DNA from: Dryocosmus kuriphilus
Lineage: Eukaryota > Arthropoda > Insecta > Hymenoptera > Cynipidae
Reading direction: 5' to 3'
Assembly (NCBI GenBank): GCA_038277395.1
Contig: CM076191.1
Span: 26,751,373-26,815,372, forward strand
DNA length: 64,000 nt
Part shown: one piece after another, positions 22,185-34,260 of the stretch
Layout of the letters: the number at the start of each line of letters is the position of its first letter
Numbering within the stretch: the stretch's first letter is position 1
The notes under the pieces: generated by a model
Databases searched by the model: none
What the model was told of the DNA's origin: nothing
Seen by the model: the letters and a program-made list of their open reading frames with translations, nothing else
Position numbers and translations under genes: made by a program

Positions 22185-24770
22185 TCGGAATAAACTTCCG
22201 AAAAACGCGATGATCCTCGAATTTCTACGAAAACTTAGTATCCCCATGTACTTTGACCCGCTGATTAATAAATAAGCCCATGACAAATTTGCGCAAGTGG
22301 CCATGTTCAAGGTCCAAAACTTCAAAAAAAAACTAAAAAATTCAAAGTTTTTCTTCGATTCCGTTCAGTAATTACATAAAATTCACAAATAAATCCTTAA
22401 ACACAAATTGTAGAGCCTTCGAAAATTACACATTATATTTAAAAGACGCTTTTTGCTTTATTACGACTGGAAACATTTCGAGAAAATGGACGATAAATAT
22501 GGTATGCGTTATATTATGGGCTCGTATATTAGCCGTAGACGTGTATTTTCTGTGCCCAGTCACATGAGGAAGTGGCCTTCGCGCTCCCCGGGAAAACACT
22601 GGGAAAGGGGTAGAGATTGATTGAATTGATTCGTTTAGTACTCTCCCTTACGGTTTTGAGGGCTCCGTTCCCTTTACATCCTTAACAATTTCCCGTAAAC
22701 CACTAATGCCTTATGCATATCTTTAAAACTTATCTATCGCGTCCTAGTATGCATACAAGTTCTTAAATTTCTTAAATACTATCTTACTGTCTAATCTTCT
22801 TAATAACTAACAAAGTTGCGCTTGAGACCTTCCTCAGTGCTTCCCGTGGTCCTCATTATACCATAAATTACTATTCAAGCGTTTCCAAGTCACGCAACAC
22901 AAATCTGCCTTAGATTTCTTGGTTTTTGGCTTTCTCCTCCCCCATACATCCTCTCTTCCCTTTTATTTTCGACGCTCTTCAACCACAGTTTTTCCCCTTG
23001 TCCACAACCGTACAGCAGTATCCACCAAACTTTATTTCTAAGACAGCTCTTTCTCCCCTCCTCTCTCGCCTGTCGCTCCTCTCCAATCTCGGGCAGCTCC
23101 ATGATTCCCTTTCAAACCTACATAACCCTGCACATTTTCATTTCTTCACCACATCCATTAGTTTACATTCACTACATTCTTAGCCTTTCACCCATTCTGA
23201 TAACGTATCAAGCCTGGCCCACCTGACAACCCCTTTTTACATTTTCCCTAAATATTCTCTGGGACTCCTTCCATCTTACTAGTTTATACCATTTACTTAT
23301 ATTTTGATTCACTATAATCTTTTTCCCACCACTTCTCTTCCCTGCTTCTTACTCATTTCGCCTTCAATTCTGCCCATCCCCATCCCTCGTGCAACACAAT
23401 TCTCCATTCCCTTCTAACTTGTCATCACTCTTCCTCCCATTTTGCAATTGTCCCGTTCCCGTGTTACCTGTCCTCTTCTCTTATTTGATTAATTTCGGTC
23501 GGCAACACTTGTGCTCATTTTGCGTAACCCTTACCACTCTTAAGTTCCGCATTCGAATAATTCCAGGCCCTCTTTTCTCTGCCTATCACCAATTTCTCTC
23601 TCCCAGTTTCTTATCTCAACATATAGCCCGGGCAGTTCCAGCTAACTCTCCTTAAACCCATCTCAGAAAGCTTTCTTGCAGGTTTTCTATCATCTTATAC
23701 TCCTTCCAACCCCCATACTTTCTACTCCCATAGACTCATCACTGACCATAACCATTGAGTCAAACAGCCATAATCTCATCTTCCTGTCCTTCTTTGTATC
23801 TTCGTTTTCCAATCCCCTACACGTGAACCCATCACTCCGTACTTGCACTTTCCATCTTTTTTTTCACCTGAAGATCAGATTCCACCACCCGCTCGAACCA
23901 AAATCCTAAATAACAAAATTCCTCTACCATTTCCACATTTCTCCATTTATCTCCATCCATACTTTACTTCATTCTTTCTCTTTCTGAAACATACTATTTT
24001 TGTCTTCATCACATTAATTTCAAGTCTTTCTCTCTCCCATACTCTTCGAATCCTTTCATTAGCAAGCTCATTTCGCATTTTCATTATCTGCAGAAGCACC
24101 ACATCGTCCGCGTACGCTAGTGAGTATATTCTTTTATTTCCTAGAACTCTGTACCTCCTTTACCATTCTTTTCCATTTTCTCTTCTAGGTCTGCTAACAT
24201 TATGCTAATTAAATACAATGGACTTAGCGGGCACCCTGGAAAAGGGGTAGAGATGTGACTGAAAGTATCTACGTGACCAGTCACAGAGATGCCTTTCCGC
24301 CACCCTACAAAACTCTTGGAAAGGGGCAGAGGAGTGGCCACAAGTAATTTTTGGGGCCATTCACAGCCCCCCCCCACCCCCAACACTGGAAAGGATGTGA
24401 CTAGAAATATTCTGTGACTAGTCACAAGGGTCCCCTCCCGTCCCACACACATTACCCCATATTCATTGTCCATTTTCTCGAAAGCTTTGAGTCGTAGAGC
24501 AAAAATGTGCTCAACATAAAATGTGTATTTTTCGAAGATCCACAATTTTTATCTGGGGATTTTTTTGTCAATTTTATGTCATTACTGAATGTAAACGCAA
24601 AAACATACATGAAAGTTTATAGTTTTTGAATTTTTGACCTTGTGCCAACTTTCATGATCATATTCGTAATCAACGAGTCAAATTACATAAGTATGCCAAG
24701 TTTCAAAGCAATCCGAGGTATCGCGTTTTCAGAAGTTCAGCCAAATTCTCTCTTAATCTTTTAGATTTAA
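22185..24770. mobile_element. inverted-repeat element containing a LINE fragment
   Basis: Left arm 22185-22520 and right arm 24465-24770 are diverged inverted repeats. Landmarks: AACGCGAT, TGTACTTTGACCCGCTGATT versus TGTAATTTGACTCGTTGATT, TTCAGTAAT.ACATAAAATT and TTCGAGAAAATGGAC. The ends resemble those of the Merlin element (CATAAGTAT..AA..TTCAA). Inside the right arm lie three short direct repeats with GGAAAGGGGTAGAGATGTGA and GTGACCAGTCAC; a related single unit is on the left at 22555-22620. Confidence 0.55.
22860..24245 (-). pseudogene. LINE reverse transcriptase, 3' part, decayed
   Basis: On the minus strand the segment starts at GCPLSPLYLISIMLADLEEK (RT domain). It runs to the catalytic box LAYADDVVLLQ (about 24090-24115), then LEINVMKTKIVCF. 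Further down come remnants such as GIGKRRYK and a tail in VWWILLYGCGQGEKLW (minus 22890-23102). Stops and frameshifts interrupt it repeatedly, and the endonuclease end is missing, so it is 5'-truncated. The opposite strand gives long pyrimidine-rich ORFs that are shadows. Clade not determined. Confidence 0.75.
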
Positions 24771-25490
24771 TATCTCAAATTGGTTTCCTAGGCGGCTCTA
24801 CATTGACTTCGCTTTTTATTTCATTATTATTTCACTCTGATAGTCATGTGAGATAATGTGACTGGGAGAAAAGGTAAGGATAATCTTTTTATATCATTTA
24901 TTTCAATGCGAGAAAGAAATCAGTGTTAGAGATAAAGAGTAAACCCTCTATTCCCACACCAATACCCTTTCTGTCCTTGTACGTCAGAGCAACTCTTTAT
25001 CGAGGGCAAGCAGGATCACCTGAAGTGGTTTGATGATAGTGTGAGCTATCAGCAAAAACCTTGAAGGATCTCCAAACTGGCAAGGGGCTAGGCAACAAAC
25101 GCAGTCTGAGAAGTATGTAAACTTCTCTACCTGCCCACTGCATTAGACAACCCAGCAAAAGGACGCAAAGTCAAGATGGAGAGTGAACCCCTATTCCACC
25201 CAAGACTCAACAGCTTAATGATACTTTCGACTAGCTGGCGAGACGCTGACTGAGGATTTCCTCTCGCGTTCTAGCCCCAATCGATTTCTCGCGAGAAGAA
25301 CTTCACACTATCTCTATTCCCATGTGGGAGCACCCGGCCATGCGCCTTCGCGTTTCGCCTTATGGCATGCTACTCTATCAGCCTCTTGTTCCGACGTGCA
25401 TAGGTCTACCTATCAAGAGACTTAGCCACCCAGCAAAAAAGAAAAGTATTGATACGCATTGAATTGTAAAGGCTCTGTGATTAAGTCTAC
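24771..25490. other. GC-richer noncoding block
   Basis: Base composition is nearer 45% GC than the surroundings. CCCAGCAAAA recurs at 25151 and 25429. No ORF is convincing. It may be a structured repeat or SINE body leading into the tRNA-like segment that follows. Confidence 0.3.
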
Positions 25491-25500
25491 TATCAAGTAG

Positions 25501-25575
25501 TTGGGTGGCTCAGTGGGGAGCACTTTAAACTGATAAGCGAATAATAGCTGGTCGAGTCTCGACACGTGTACTTCT
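25501..25575 (+). ncRNA. tRNA-like segment (SINE head or tRNA relic)
   Basis: TGGCTCAGTGGGGAGCA at 25506 is a good A-box and GGTCGAGTCTCGA at 25550 a good B-box, 44 bp apart, as in tRNA genes and tRNA-derived SINEs. The acceptor stem does not pair cleanly, so an active tRNA gene is unlikely. Confidence 0.5.
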
Positions 25576-25589
25576 TTTTCTGGCCCTCT

Positions 25590-25900
25590 CTACAATGGGA
25601 GTTTCGTTTGCGAACGCGCGCGACGCAACGCATACGCGCTGACCTCCGAAATGCGAACGGGGTGTTGCCGACTGCTGCGTATTTTAAATCGAAAATGAAT
25701 AAACGGAACGCGTGAAAAATTTCGATTTAAGATACGTCGCATTAATACGAATTTATACGAATTGGTTTCACGCTTCGCAAATTCGTCCCAACGCATTTCA
25801 GTTCGTTTCAACGAATCAGAAAACGGGTTTCACACGCATTCAGGAAATGCTAATTCGTATCAATGCTTTTGCTTTGTTAGGCATATAAACCAGGGGGTTT
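25590..25900. other. CpG-dense stretch, function unknown
   Basis: Rich in CGCG, ACGCA and TTCG words, unlike the AT-rich surroundings. The minus-strand ORF 25590-25811 has no recognisable motif. It could be the body of a SINE headed by 25501-25575, or a CpG-rich regulatory stretch. Confidence 0.3.
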
Positions 25901-26893
25901 CCAGTACACAGATTTAAATTAAAAAATGATTCAGGGCGAATATTTTTCGGCTTTATTTCCTTATTTCTTATAATTAATTTTCAAATTAACCTACGACTAA
26001 TAAAAGGCTAAAAATTGAAAAGTTAAATAAGAAAGTGGAATATAAGAGCTGAAATTATGTTGCAGGGCACTAAATATAATTATGAATGGCAAAGTAGCAG
26101 AGCACCAAATGAATGAGAATCTCTGATCGGTAATGCACGCTTTGATTTGAATGCCGTTGACGACATTATGGCTCATAAAGCTACTGTTATACCCGACACG
26201 TACTCTGCTCAAACTAACTCGTAAAACATCGACATCGATGAAAATAGTCTTCATCAAAAACGCACACATTTTGGAGACCTAATACACTTCTTATCAAACA
26301 AATCGAAATCAGAAAATTTATAATTAAAAATCAATTTTAAAGCGAACAAAGTCAATTACAAATTGAAGAACAAAATACTGATTCAAGAAGAAACTTCTTT
26401 TATAAAGGAAAATCATATCTGGTTCAGTGGTTCCTCAAGATTAAATAATCAAGATCTCATTTTCAGTGATCGTAATCGGAACAGGATCATTATGTGAAGA
26501 GATTAGGAGACTATAATACAGGAGATTTTCTCCTTAATATTTGAAAATGACAAGTCACGTGGGATTTCCAAGCCAAAGGATTTAATTTGTCCTGGTAAGA
26601 ATCTTTTCATGAATTACATAAGGGACTTTCCAATCTATTTCGGTATTTCTGTTCTTCCCCAATTGCGTGACGTAAACTAATGAACGTCCCCCAAGGCCAC
26701 AGCCAAGAATTTCGAAGGGTTCCAAAAAATTTCGGGGTGGGTTTGAACCCCCATGACCCCCCCCCCCCCCCCCCCCCCCCTGACTACGACCTTGACGTCC
26801 CCTGACAATGCCATCGTTCATTATACGTATCATTATGTTGTGAGAATATCTTCCTAAATTCTTTTTTCCTGCGATCAAAGACTTCGAAAAATA
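25901..26893. other. AT-rich sequence with a poly-C tract; no gene
   Basis: Contains a run of 24 C at 26757-26780 next to a GGGTTTGAACCCCCATGA segment. Nothing else recognised. Confidence 0.45.
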
Positions 26894-28177
26894 TGAGGGT
26901 AATGTGAAAATTTCCCAGCCTTATCGACAAAAATAATTATAGAATAAAATTTCTTCCACCAACCGATAGACGGCCTTGATATATGTATCCCATAGAAATT
27001 TCAAGTCATTCGTATTCTTACTTTGCTTATGGCACTCTCCTAAAGTTGTCAGCTGACGTTTTCTGTCAACAATGGAGAAAACTGAACATCGCGCAGTGAT
27101 AAAAGTTCCTTCATTACTCAGGAGATAAAGATGAGTTAGACTCCGTATACGGTGAAGGAGGCCCTTCGCTTACGACCGTTAAACATTGGGTGGCCGGGTA
27201 CACACGTGGTCGTACAAACATTTTCGACGAGGAACGTTCCGGGCGCCCGAAAACCGCTACAAGTGACGAAATAGTCGATTTAGTGCATCGAGCTGTGATA
27301 AAAGATCGTCGATTGACTGATAAGGTCATTGCTGAGGCTTATGAGATATCAGGTGAACGAGTGCATAAGATTTTACATGAAGATTTGGATATGAGAAAAT
27401 TATCCGCGCGCTGGGTGCCGCGCTTGCTGACAATCGACCAAAAGCGCGTGCGGGTGGATATGTCGCGTGATTGTCTTAGCATGTACCAAAAAAAATCCGG
27501 TGGAGCTTTTGCGGCGAACGATAACCGACGATGAAACCCAGATATATCACCACCCCCACGAGACAAAATAACAGTCAACGCAATTGATAGCGGTGGGAGA
27601 ACCAGCTCCGACGAAGGCAAAGGTCGTTCTCTCTGCGGGGAAAAGTGATGGCGACAGTTTTTTGGGACAGCCGTGGAATAATTTTCGTCGATTACATTGC
27701 AAAAGGTAAAAACGACCAACGGAAAGTACAACGCTACACTGCTGGACAAATTGAATTCCGAAATCAAGAAAAAAAACGCCCGAATTTGTTCAGGAAAAAA
27801 AGTCATGTTTTCACCAGGATAACGCTCGGGTTCACACGTGCATGATCGCGATATCAAAATTAAACGAATTGAAGTTCAAATTGCTTCCGCACCCTCCCTA
27901 TTCACCAGATCTCGCTTCCAGTGACTTTTTTCTGTTTCTCAATTTGAAAAAATTTCCCGAGGGAAAAAATACGGGTCAAATTCCGCAGTGGAAGACGCTC
28001 TGAATCAGTATTTTTTCGGGTTTTGACAGAGAAATGTTTTCTAACGGTTTAAAAGGTTGGGAGAAAACGTTGAAAAAAATGTATCGAGTTGCAGAGAGAT
28101 TACGTCGAGAAATAAATTTTGTTTTGTCTCGAAATGTTTTTTCTTAAAAAGGCCGGAAACTTTTCAAATGACCCTCG
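26894..28177 (+). mobile_element. mariner transposon (DD34D), 1.28 kb
   Basis: Ends are TGAGGGTAATGTGAAAATTTC at the left and, inverted, CGAGGGTCATTTGAAAAGTT at the right. TA is present on both flanks (26892-26893 and 28178-28179). Size and TA duplication fit mariner. Confidence 0.85.
27072..28115 (+). pseudogene. mariner transposase, frameshifted
   Basis: It begins MEKTEHRAVIK and loses frame within 50 bp. The next open part (27190-27534) has the HTH region: the tail of VKHWVAGYTRGRT, then FDEERSGRPKTATSDE and LSARWVPRLLTIDQKR. The catalytic Asp triad is split over three frames: TDDETQIYHH, FHQDNARVHTC and YSPDLASSDFFLF, with 34 residues between the second and third Asp. A stop replaces Gln after HETK. 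End at TAA 28113-28115. Inactive copy. Confidence 0.85.
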
Positions 28178-30317
28178 TATATTACACTAGAGTCTTATGA
28201 ATTATTATCTTTCTTTTTAAAAATATTTAACAATCCTCAATAATTGCAACATTCAAGATGAATTTGAAAAATAAAATCAAAATAGCCTCTTACAATTGTT
28301 TCAAACTTCACTCCTATGCAATTTGTTCTTTTATTTTCGTATCGAATGTTTTCAAAGAAGAGAAAATATATAAGTGCACTCTATTTCCCAAAGGAAATAA
28401 AAAAACTGTAGAGAGTATATCTATTACTTTTACTGTCGATTGAAGATGAGAAATATATATTTAGATGGTTTGACCATCGAGGTCAAGTGATGGATCACTA
28501 AGTCGATTCAGATGATTAGAGCTCTCTATAGCCTCTTCATGAATTATGATCGTACGTGAGTTGTTCACATCCTGTCCACCTGGCCGCAAACATATATCGC
28601 TTGCAACCCCCTAATGATCCGAGATTAATTTTTTTTCCAAACTATTTCCCAGGCTAGAAAGGATTCCGAAAAACAAACGATAAAACCTTTTTAAAAATTA
28701 GGCATCGGGACAACAGTCACATCTGTAATAAGCTTTTAGACGAATATATTTGTCACCTCTTCGAATATTCATAAAGTCTAATACAAAATTCGTATTTTAA
28801 TTGAATAAGGTTTTATTTTTATGCAGGGAATTTAATTTACGAATTGATACACTTGCGTCAATGCTGCACTTTGATAACAATCAGAACTGTAATTCCAGAC
28901 AGAAAAAATTACGATAAACTGATTTCGTCACGGCCTGCTTATTATTAGTCAACCATATTATCGATACTGTATAAAATCAAGTATCATGAAATAAAATGTA
29001 ATAAATTTTGAAATCTGTGATACATTTGACCGTATTTAGGAGTTTTTTCCAGTACCGAGTAGAGGAAGAGGAAGCTGGTTTAATACAAGGTTTAATAGCA
29101 TTAATAACATTATGAGCTTACGAGAGCTAATCAGGCTCCCCACGACCATGTGAAGTGATATTGCTCATATGCCGACCAAGAGACTTATAAGTCGGTTCAA
29201 ATTTCTGTGTAATCTACATTTTAAAATATTTTAGCCCATTATTAAAAAAAAATATATGAAAAACCAATTCAAACTGTTCGCATTATATGACAGATTCTAG
29301 TTATTGAAACATCCTAACACTTAACATCCCCCATATATTCAGAAATAATCTTCTAAAATTGAAGGTCAAGATGTAACCTAAACTCTGAGCAAATTGACCC
29401 TATCATCATAAATAAAAAGAATCATATGAGCAAATCACAAAAACTACGATCGTATAAAGAACGGATATTTTTTCCGGGATCTTTTATTGTCTCCCCATTT
29501 CTCGTGTCCTGTGCAATTTTTTCGTGCGGGTAAAAAAGCGAGATGAAAGGAAAAAACGATAAAATACGGAAGTCATAAAAAAAAATACTTGCGTGACCTG
29601 AGGTAGTAGAATGAAAAATTATCTGTCACAAACCCTGATTATTGCTTTTTGAGGTAGAAAGTTTCGATATATTAAAGCTATTGTACGCTTTCAAAGAATC
29701 GGGAGTTTGCATCACAAAGAGTTTTGAAAGTGAAAATCGATTATCGAATATCTGCATGCAACGAAAACTAGTGGTTTATAATTCAGTTTAACGTGAAGCA
29801 ATTATAATCAATAGACATAGGAAAATGCTCTGAAACAACGGGAGGTGTAACAACGAGACTGGAATATTCGCGTAGACGAGACTTTTTTACGAGTCCCGTC
29901 ATAAAAGATGCCAAAGGCATTGATTTAATGTAAACGTAAGAGTTATTTCTTTTACATTTTGCTGCGATAGAATATTTCGAATTTATGGGTTCAAGCTATA
30001 AATTCTGGAGTCAGATGACGCCCTTCGAATGACGCGAGAAAAGCTCCCCTGATTATCCACTGGATAATATCCAGGGTACTTTATCGAAAACTTGGTCCTT
30101 AATTATTTAAATATTTTTTTAAAAACAAAGTGTTTATGAAAATAAAAATTCTGTAAAATATTTTTCAGAAAGTTTGAACCAAGACTTTATTCTGCAATTA
30201 ACCGTTTTTTCGTTATAACAATTCAATTTACACTAAAATTAACATGGATAACTCAGCACCCATTGGTCCAAAAAATTTCGAGAAAATGCAAATTATTTTC
30301 CAAGGCACGTACTCCAA
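28178..30317. other. AT-rich sequence without a gene
   Basis: More than 2 kb without a convincing exon or repeat. The small plus-strand ORF at 28258-28443 is compositionally noncoding. Confidence 0.45.
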
Positions 30318-30445
30318 ACACTAAATAGTAGTTTGTGCAACAAGTGCTGAAAACCAAGAAATGGTGATGAGTGATGCACACGCACACGAATCACCATTTC
30401 TTGGTTGAAGCACGAGTTGCACACATTATTTTTTATCATTAGTGT
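30318..30445. repeat. small MITE/hairpin, 128 bp
   Basis: The arms are ACACTAAATAGTAGTTTGTG and, inverted, ACACTAATGATAAAAAATAA. The inner arm AACCAAGAAATGGTGAT is perfectly repeated, around a GATGCACACGCACACG centre. No ORF. Confidence 0.6.
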
Positions 30446-30529
30446 ATTGAAAAGCCGATTTGAGAAAACGTCGGAAGTAAGAAATATAAGAATTATGTAA
30501 ATGAAGGCGAAGAGTACAGATTAATGGGG

Positions 30530-30605
30530 TCCAGGGTGAAGCCCCGGCGGGGTCGAGGGGCGGAGTCCTGGCGGAGGGTTCGGGGGGCGGAGCCCCCGAA
30601 AGGAA
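30530..30605. repeat. GC-rich hairpin repeat
   Basis: GGGGTCCAGGGTGAAGCCCC, then GGGGCGGAGTCC, then GGGGGCGGAGCCCCC. These are three related palindromes in an otherwise AT-rich area; the last has a GGA loop. Confidence 0.5.
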
Positions 30606-30988
30606 AAAAACACCACCGCAAAAGAATGTACTTTAACTATAGTAGATAAAAATATATGACATTAAAATTCTAACTTAAAAATCTTCTAACCTCAACATCT
30701 TGTCGATAAAAACATTGACTCAGCTCTGCTGGTCAATTTGCTCGTACTATCTTTCTCCGTATTTTCGTAATTTTAAGAAATAAGGTAAATAAGGTGGTAG
30801 AATGACTATTTTTTATTAGAAATTTCAAATTAAACAATTTTTTATTAAAACTTTAACTCATTTTATAGTACACCAGACTATATACTTATAGTTAAAGAAC
30901 GAGATTTTCCTAAAAGAAATACTTATATAAAGAACAAATTACTTAAAGAGCGAGATATGCGCGATTCACTTTGGATTAGTCCAAAACG
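30606..30988. other. AT-rich, no gene
   Basis: Nothing recognised. Confidence 0.45.
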
Positions 30989-31471
30989 TTAAGGCTGCTG
31001 GCCGAGGTGTCAAAAAACTGTGCTGTCGCCTTAATTCCTATTCAATTCCATCTGTTTTCGTATATACGACTTATGTATTTTAAAGAGACACTTTGCAAAA
31101 AAATTTCCTCAACCCGGAAGGGGTTCACGGTTGTATGAGGTGCGCTTAGTATACAGTTTTCCGAAAAAAGTAAAAATATCTGTGCTAAAATACGATAATG
31201 GAAAACCATTGGAACTCTTTCTCTACTTCCCCTCATTTCAACACTTTTCCATTATCGTATTTTAGCACAGATATTTTTACTTTTTTCGGGAAACTGTATA
31301 CTAAGCGCACCTCATACAACCGTGAACCCCTTCCGGGTTGAGGAAATTTTTTTGCAAAGTGTCTCTTTAAAATACATAAGTCGTATATACGAAAACAGAT
31401 GGAATTGAATAGGAATTAAGGCGACAACACATTTCTAACCTATTTTTCGACACCTCGGCCAACAGCCTTAA
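30989..31471. repeat. near-perfect inverted duplication at the 3' end of the recombinase gene
   Basis: Arms 30989-31205 and 31245-31471 are separated by 39 bp. The inner 185 bp are almost identical, from GGAAAAGTGT-side CCATTATCGTATTTTAGCAC out to GAATTGAATAGGAATTAAGG. The outer part is slightly diverged (GCTGGCCGAGG versus GTTGGCCGAGG). The right arm holds the last codons of the recombinase. Confidence 0.85.
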
Positions 31472-32955
31472 GTGAGTACAATTGTGCAAGTGAAAAATAT
31501 TTGTAATATTTTTTGATGTAGATGCTACAGGTTCCAAATTCTCTTGATTCAAAATCGATTTTGATGGTTCTGAGGTTGATACTGTTGAATCTAAAACTTC
31601 TTCCCTACCACTTTTTGGTCGCTTTGATGGTGGTGTTTCGAAGTCAGCATTTCTATTCGAAGCGGTACTCAAATGCACTGATTCGGTTATTTTCTTATTA
31701 ATTTTCTGTTTGCTATATAAGGAATTTTCGACATAACCTTCAGCAATTTGGTCCGACTTCCATCCACCATGTCGTTTTATAGTAGACATATCAGCTCCTG
31801 CATCCGCAAGAAGAGTTGCCGATGTACGTCGAAAACTATGTCCTGTGTAGGAATTAGGATCTGGCAATTCCAAATATCCAGCAATTGTTTTTGGCATATC
31901 ACCTATTTTGTTGATGCCAATATTTTGCTGGGTGCATTTTCCACTGCGATAATTAAAAAAAAAAAATCGATTTGATTTTACATTTTTTGGTCTCAAAGCT
32001 TGGTATTTTTCGAAAATATTCATAAATTCATTTTGAACTACGAATGACCTTGGTTTATGTGTTTTGGTATCTGGTATATTAATTTGCAGTAAGCGTACTC
32101 CTTTACTTGTAACCAAAGTCTCGATCCTGTCTACGGTAAGATCAGTGAGTTCATGCCTTCTAAGTCCTCCAGTCATTCCAAGAATGCACACCACCTGCGA
32201 GAAAAAAGATAAATGTATAGTTTTCTATCATTTAAAATTTTTGACTAGTCCACTTTTTCTTAAATTCAGTATAGCAGTTGAATTGATTCATATTTTATTT
32301 CTGTCAATCTAACCTCAAAATACAAATTTTACGTCCAAGTCGCAATAGAGATCGGTTTTTGAAATTGTCAAAACGGAGTTCAAAGAATCGTGAAAGTGAT
32401 GAATCGAGTAAAATATACCAAATAAAAAAACAGGGTAAGGAAAAAGAGAAAACATGAGTCAAATATACCAAGTCAGTCAACAATTTTGTAAATTAAACAG
32501 TGATTATATATTTTTATAAATACCTTGGCTACTAAGTATTTTTCATCCGGAGCTTCATTCCAAAACTTCTCAATTTCTTTTGCAGTAAAAACTTTTGATT
32601 TTTGGCTTTGAAATCCAACAGATTGCTTCTTCATGAAAGAGGTTAGTTTCGCATATTTGGAAATGTCAACGTCTTCGAAAATCTTCAGAGTGCACTTCAG
32701 CATAGAATGATGTGACCATAATGATGTGGGTTTATACTTATTTTTGGTCAATAGCTCTTGAAAATAAACTAGCAGCACTTCTTCTGAAGAAAAATTGCAT
32801 CCTTTCTCTTTTTTCCACGTAGCAAAAGTTGTGTACACTCCTTCATAATGTTTTCTTGACTTTGCTGGTAATAAGTCCAAACTAATAGTATTCGCCTCAT
32901 CCACGATGTTTTCAGGTGTTTCATCGCCGTGATCACATTTAGAATTCCCATCCAT
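31367..32955 (-). CDS. tyrosine recombinase, Crypton-like, two exons
   Basis: Exon 1 is 32524-32955 (ATG at 32955) and exon 2 is 32194 down to 31367. The intron 32195-32523 has a GTATTT donor and a TTTTTTCTCGCAG acceptor, phase 0; the joined protein is about 419 aa. Exon 1 gives an N-terminal SAM-like DNA-binding region (LLPAKSRKHYEGVYTTFATW). Exon 2 gives the catalytic fold: Arg in GMTGGLRRHELTDL, HxxR in YTGHSFRRTSATLLADAG, Trp in KRHGGWKS and the nucleophilic Tyr in AEGYVENS. A basic KRPKSGREE follows and could be a nuclear signal. All catalytic residues are present and both exons are open, so it may be an active Crypton or a domesticated gene. Cryptons have no TIRs, so element ends cannot be set. 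Confidence 0.85.
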
Positions 32956-33049
32956 TTTTTCTTTAAGTTAGAAAGCATTCGACACTTAACAGCAAAAAAA
33001 AAATGACTGACTGTTGTCAGCTGATCAACCGGAACGTCCGGAACCACCG

Positions 33050-33240
33050 GAACTCAGCCCTAGCTCAACGTGCGCATGCCCAACGGTGCAAATCTCTTTT
33101 CACTTCTCAAACTGTGCATGCGTAACGGTGCAGAAGACTTTTCACTGACCAAAACACGCCTGCGCAACGATGCAAATCATTTTTCACAACATTTTCATAC
33201 GTCGTTGCGCATGCTTATAGATGCGATTTACTATTCTGCT
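33050..33240. repeat. degenerate tandem repeat, about 55-60 bp unit
   Basis: CGCATGCCCAACGGTGCAAA, GCATGCGTAACGGTGCAGAA and GCCTGCGCAACGATGCAAAT recur, each followed by TTTTCAC. It lies just upstream of the recombinase start and could be its promoter region or an adjacent repeat. Confidence 0.55.
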
Positions 33241-33769
33241 AAAAAAAGCCATTTTCAACACGTAATACAAGCATCGAAAATCGACTTTGCAATGCAAGTA
33301 TGATAAAAAAGAAATTTTCCAACTGAGCTAAAACTTTTTTTTTATACGCAAATTTGACAAATGTCCTTTTTTGACAACTATGTATGGAATATATAAAAAA
33401 AATGGTTTAAACAATTAACGACCAATTTTTCGAAAAAGCACACTGGATATTCATAATCCGGGGGCTTTTCTCGACATTTAAAGACGAAGTTATCCTCTAG
33501 ACTTCTCAGTGCATACAAAAAAACTATCACAGTAGTGGCAGTTCAGGTCCTCTTCAATCAATTATTATACATAAAACGCAATTAAACTGGTTAATATTCA
33601 CTCGGAAAATTTTTCGGAACACTGTCTCATCATTACGAAGGTGGCGCTCAATTCAATTTTCTGGAATCTGCCTCGAGAAAATTTATTAACAATTGATCCA
33701 TGGCGTCGTGTACAATCTACTGCAGCAGACCATCAAACTGTAGTGACTACACTGTAAAAATTTTTGGGA

Positions 33770-34260
33770 ATTTTCCCAAGTGATTGTTAGGGAAAATTCC
33801 CAAATTTCGTTGGGAAAGAGGGCTTTCCCAAAAATATTAAGGACTTTTCCCTAATTTTAGGGAAAGTTTCAGAAAAGTATGAAATATTCCTTGACTAGTC
33901 GGGAGTTTTCCGGAAGCTTAAGGGAATTGACAACACCCTGAATGGGTCGACCCACAGGGAGGAGGTACGAGTAGCTACCACTAGATGGCCTATAAACTGG
34001 GCTGTCGCAAGCAAGACGGAGAGCTCCGTTTATAAAGGCGGCACGTTCCTCTGAGTAGGTATCTTCTCTTGAGCTTCGGTTCGAGAAGTAGACGCTTCCA
34101 TATGAAGTAGACTGTTCCCTACGAAATGTTAGAGAAAATCCCCAAACTCTTGGGTAAAGTTCCAGCTTCCCTTTGAATTTTTTTATGAACTGAAAGGGAA
34201 AAATTCTCAATTTTTTACGGATTTTCATCATGAAATGTTAGGGAAAGTTCTCAAAATCTT
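33770..34260. repeat. probable MITE with TTGGGAATTTTCCC-type repeats at both ends
   Basis: It begins CACTGTAAAAATTTTTGGG and contains many degenerate units of the type TTAGGGAAAATTCCCAAA. These appear in both orientations at the two ends (33770-33870 and 34110-34255) around a GC-richer middle (33930-34100). The 120-codon minus ORF here is a by-product. Confidence 0.45.

Noticed and set aside
22926..24208. Chain of plus-strand ORFs, pyrimidine-rich
   Set aside because: Antisense to the LINE RT; the minus strand carries the YADD box.
33869..34231. 120-codon minus-strand ORF
   Set aside because: Both ends lie in GGGAAA/TTTCCC repeats; no domain seen.
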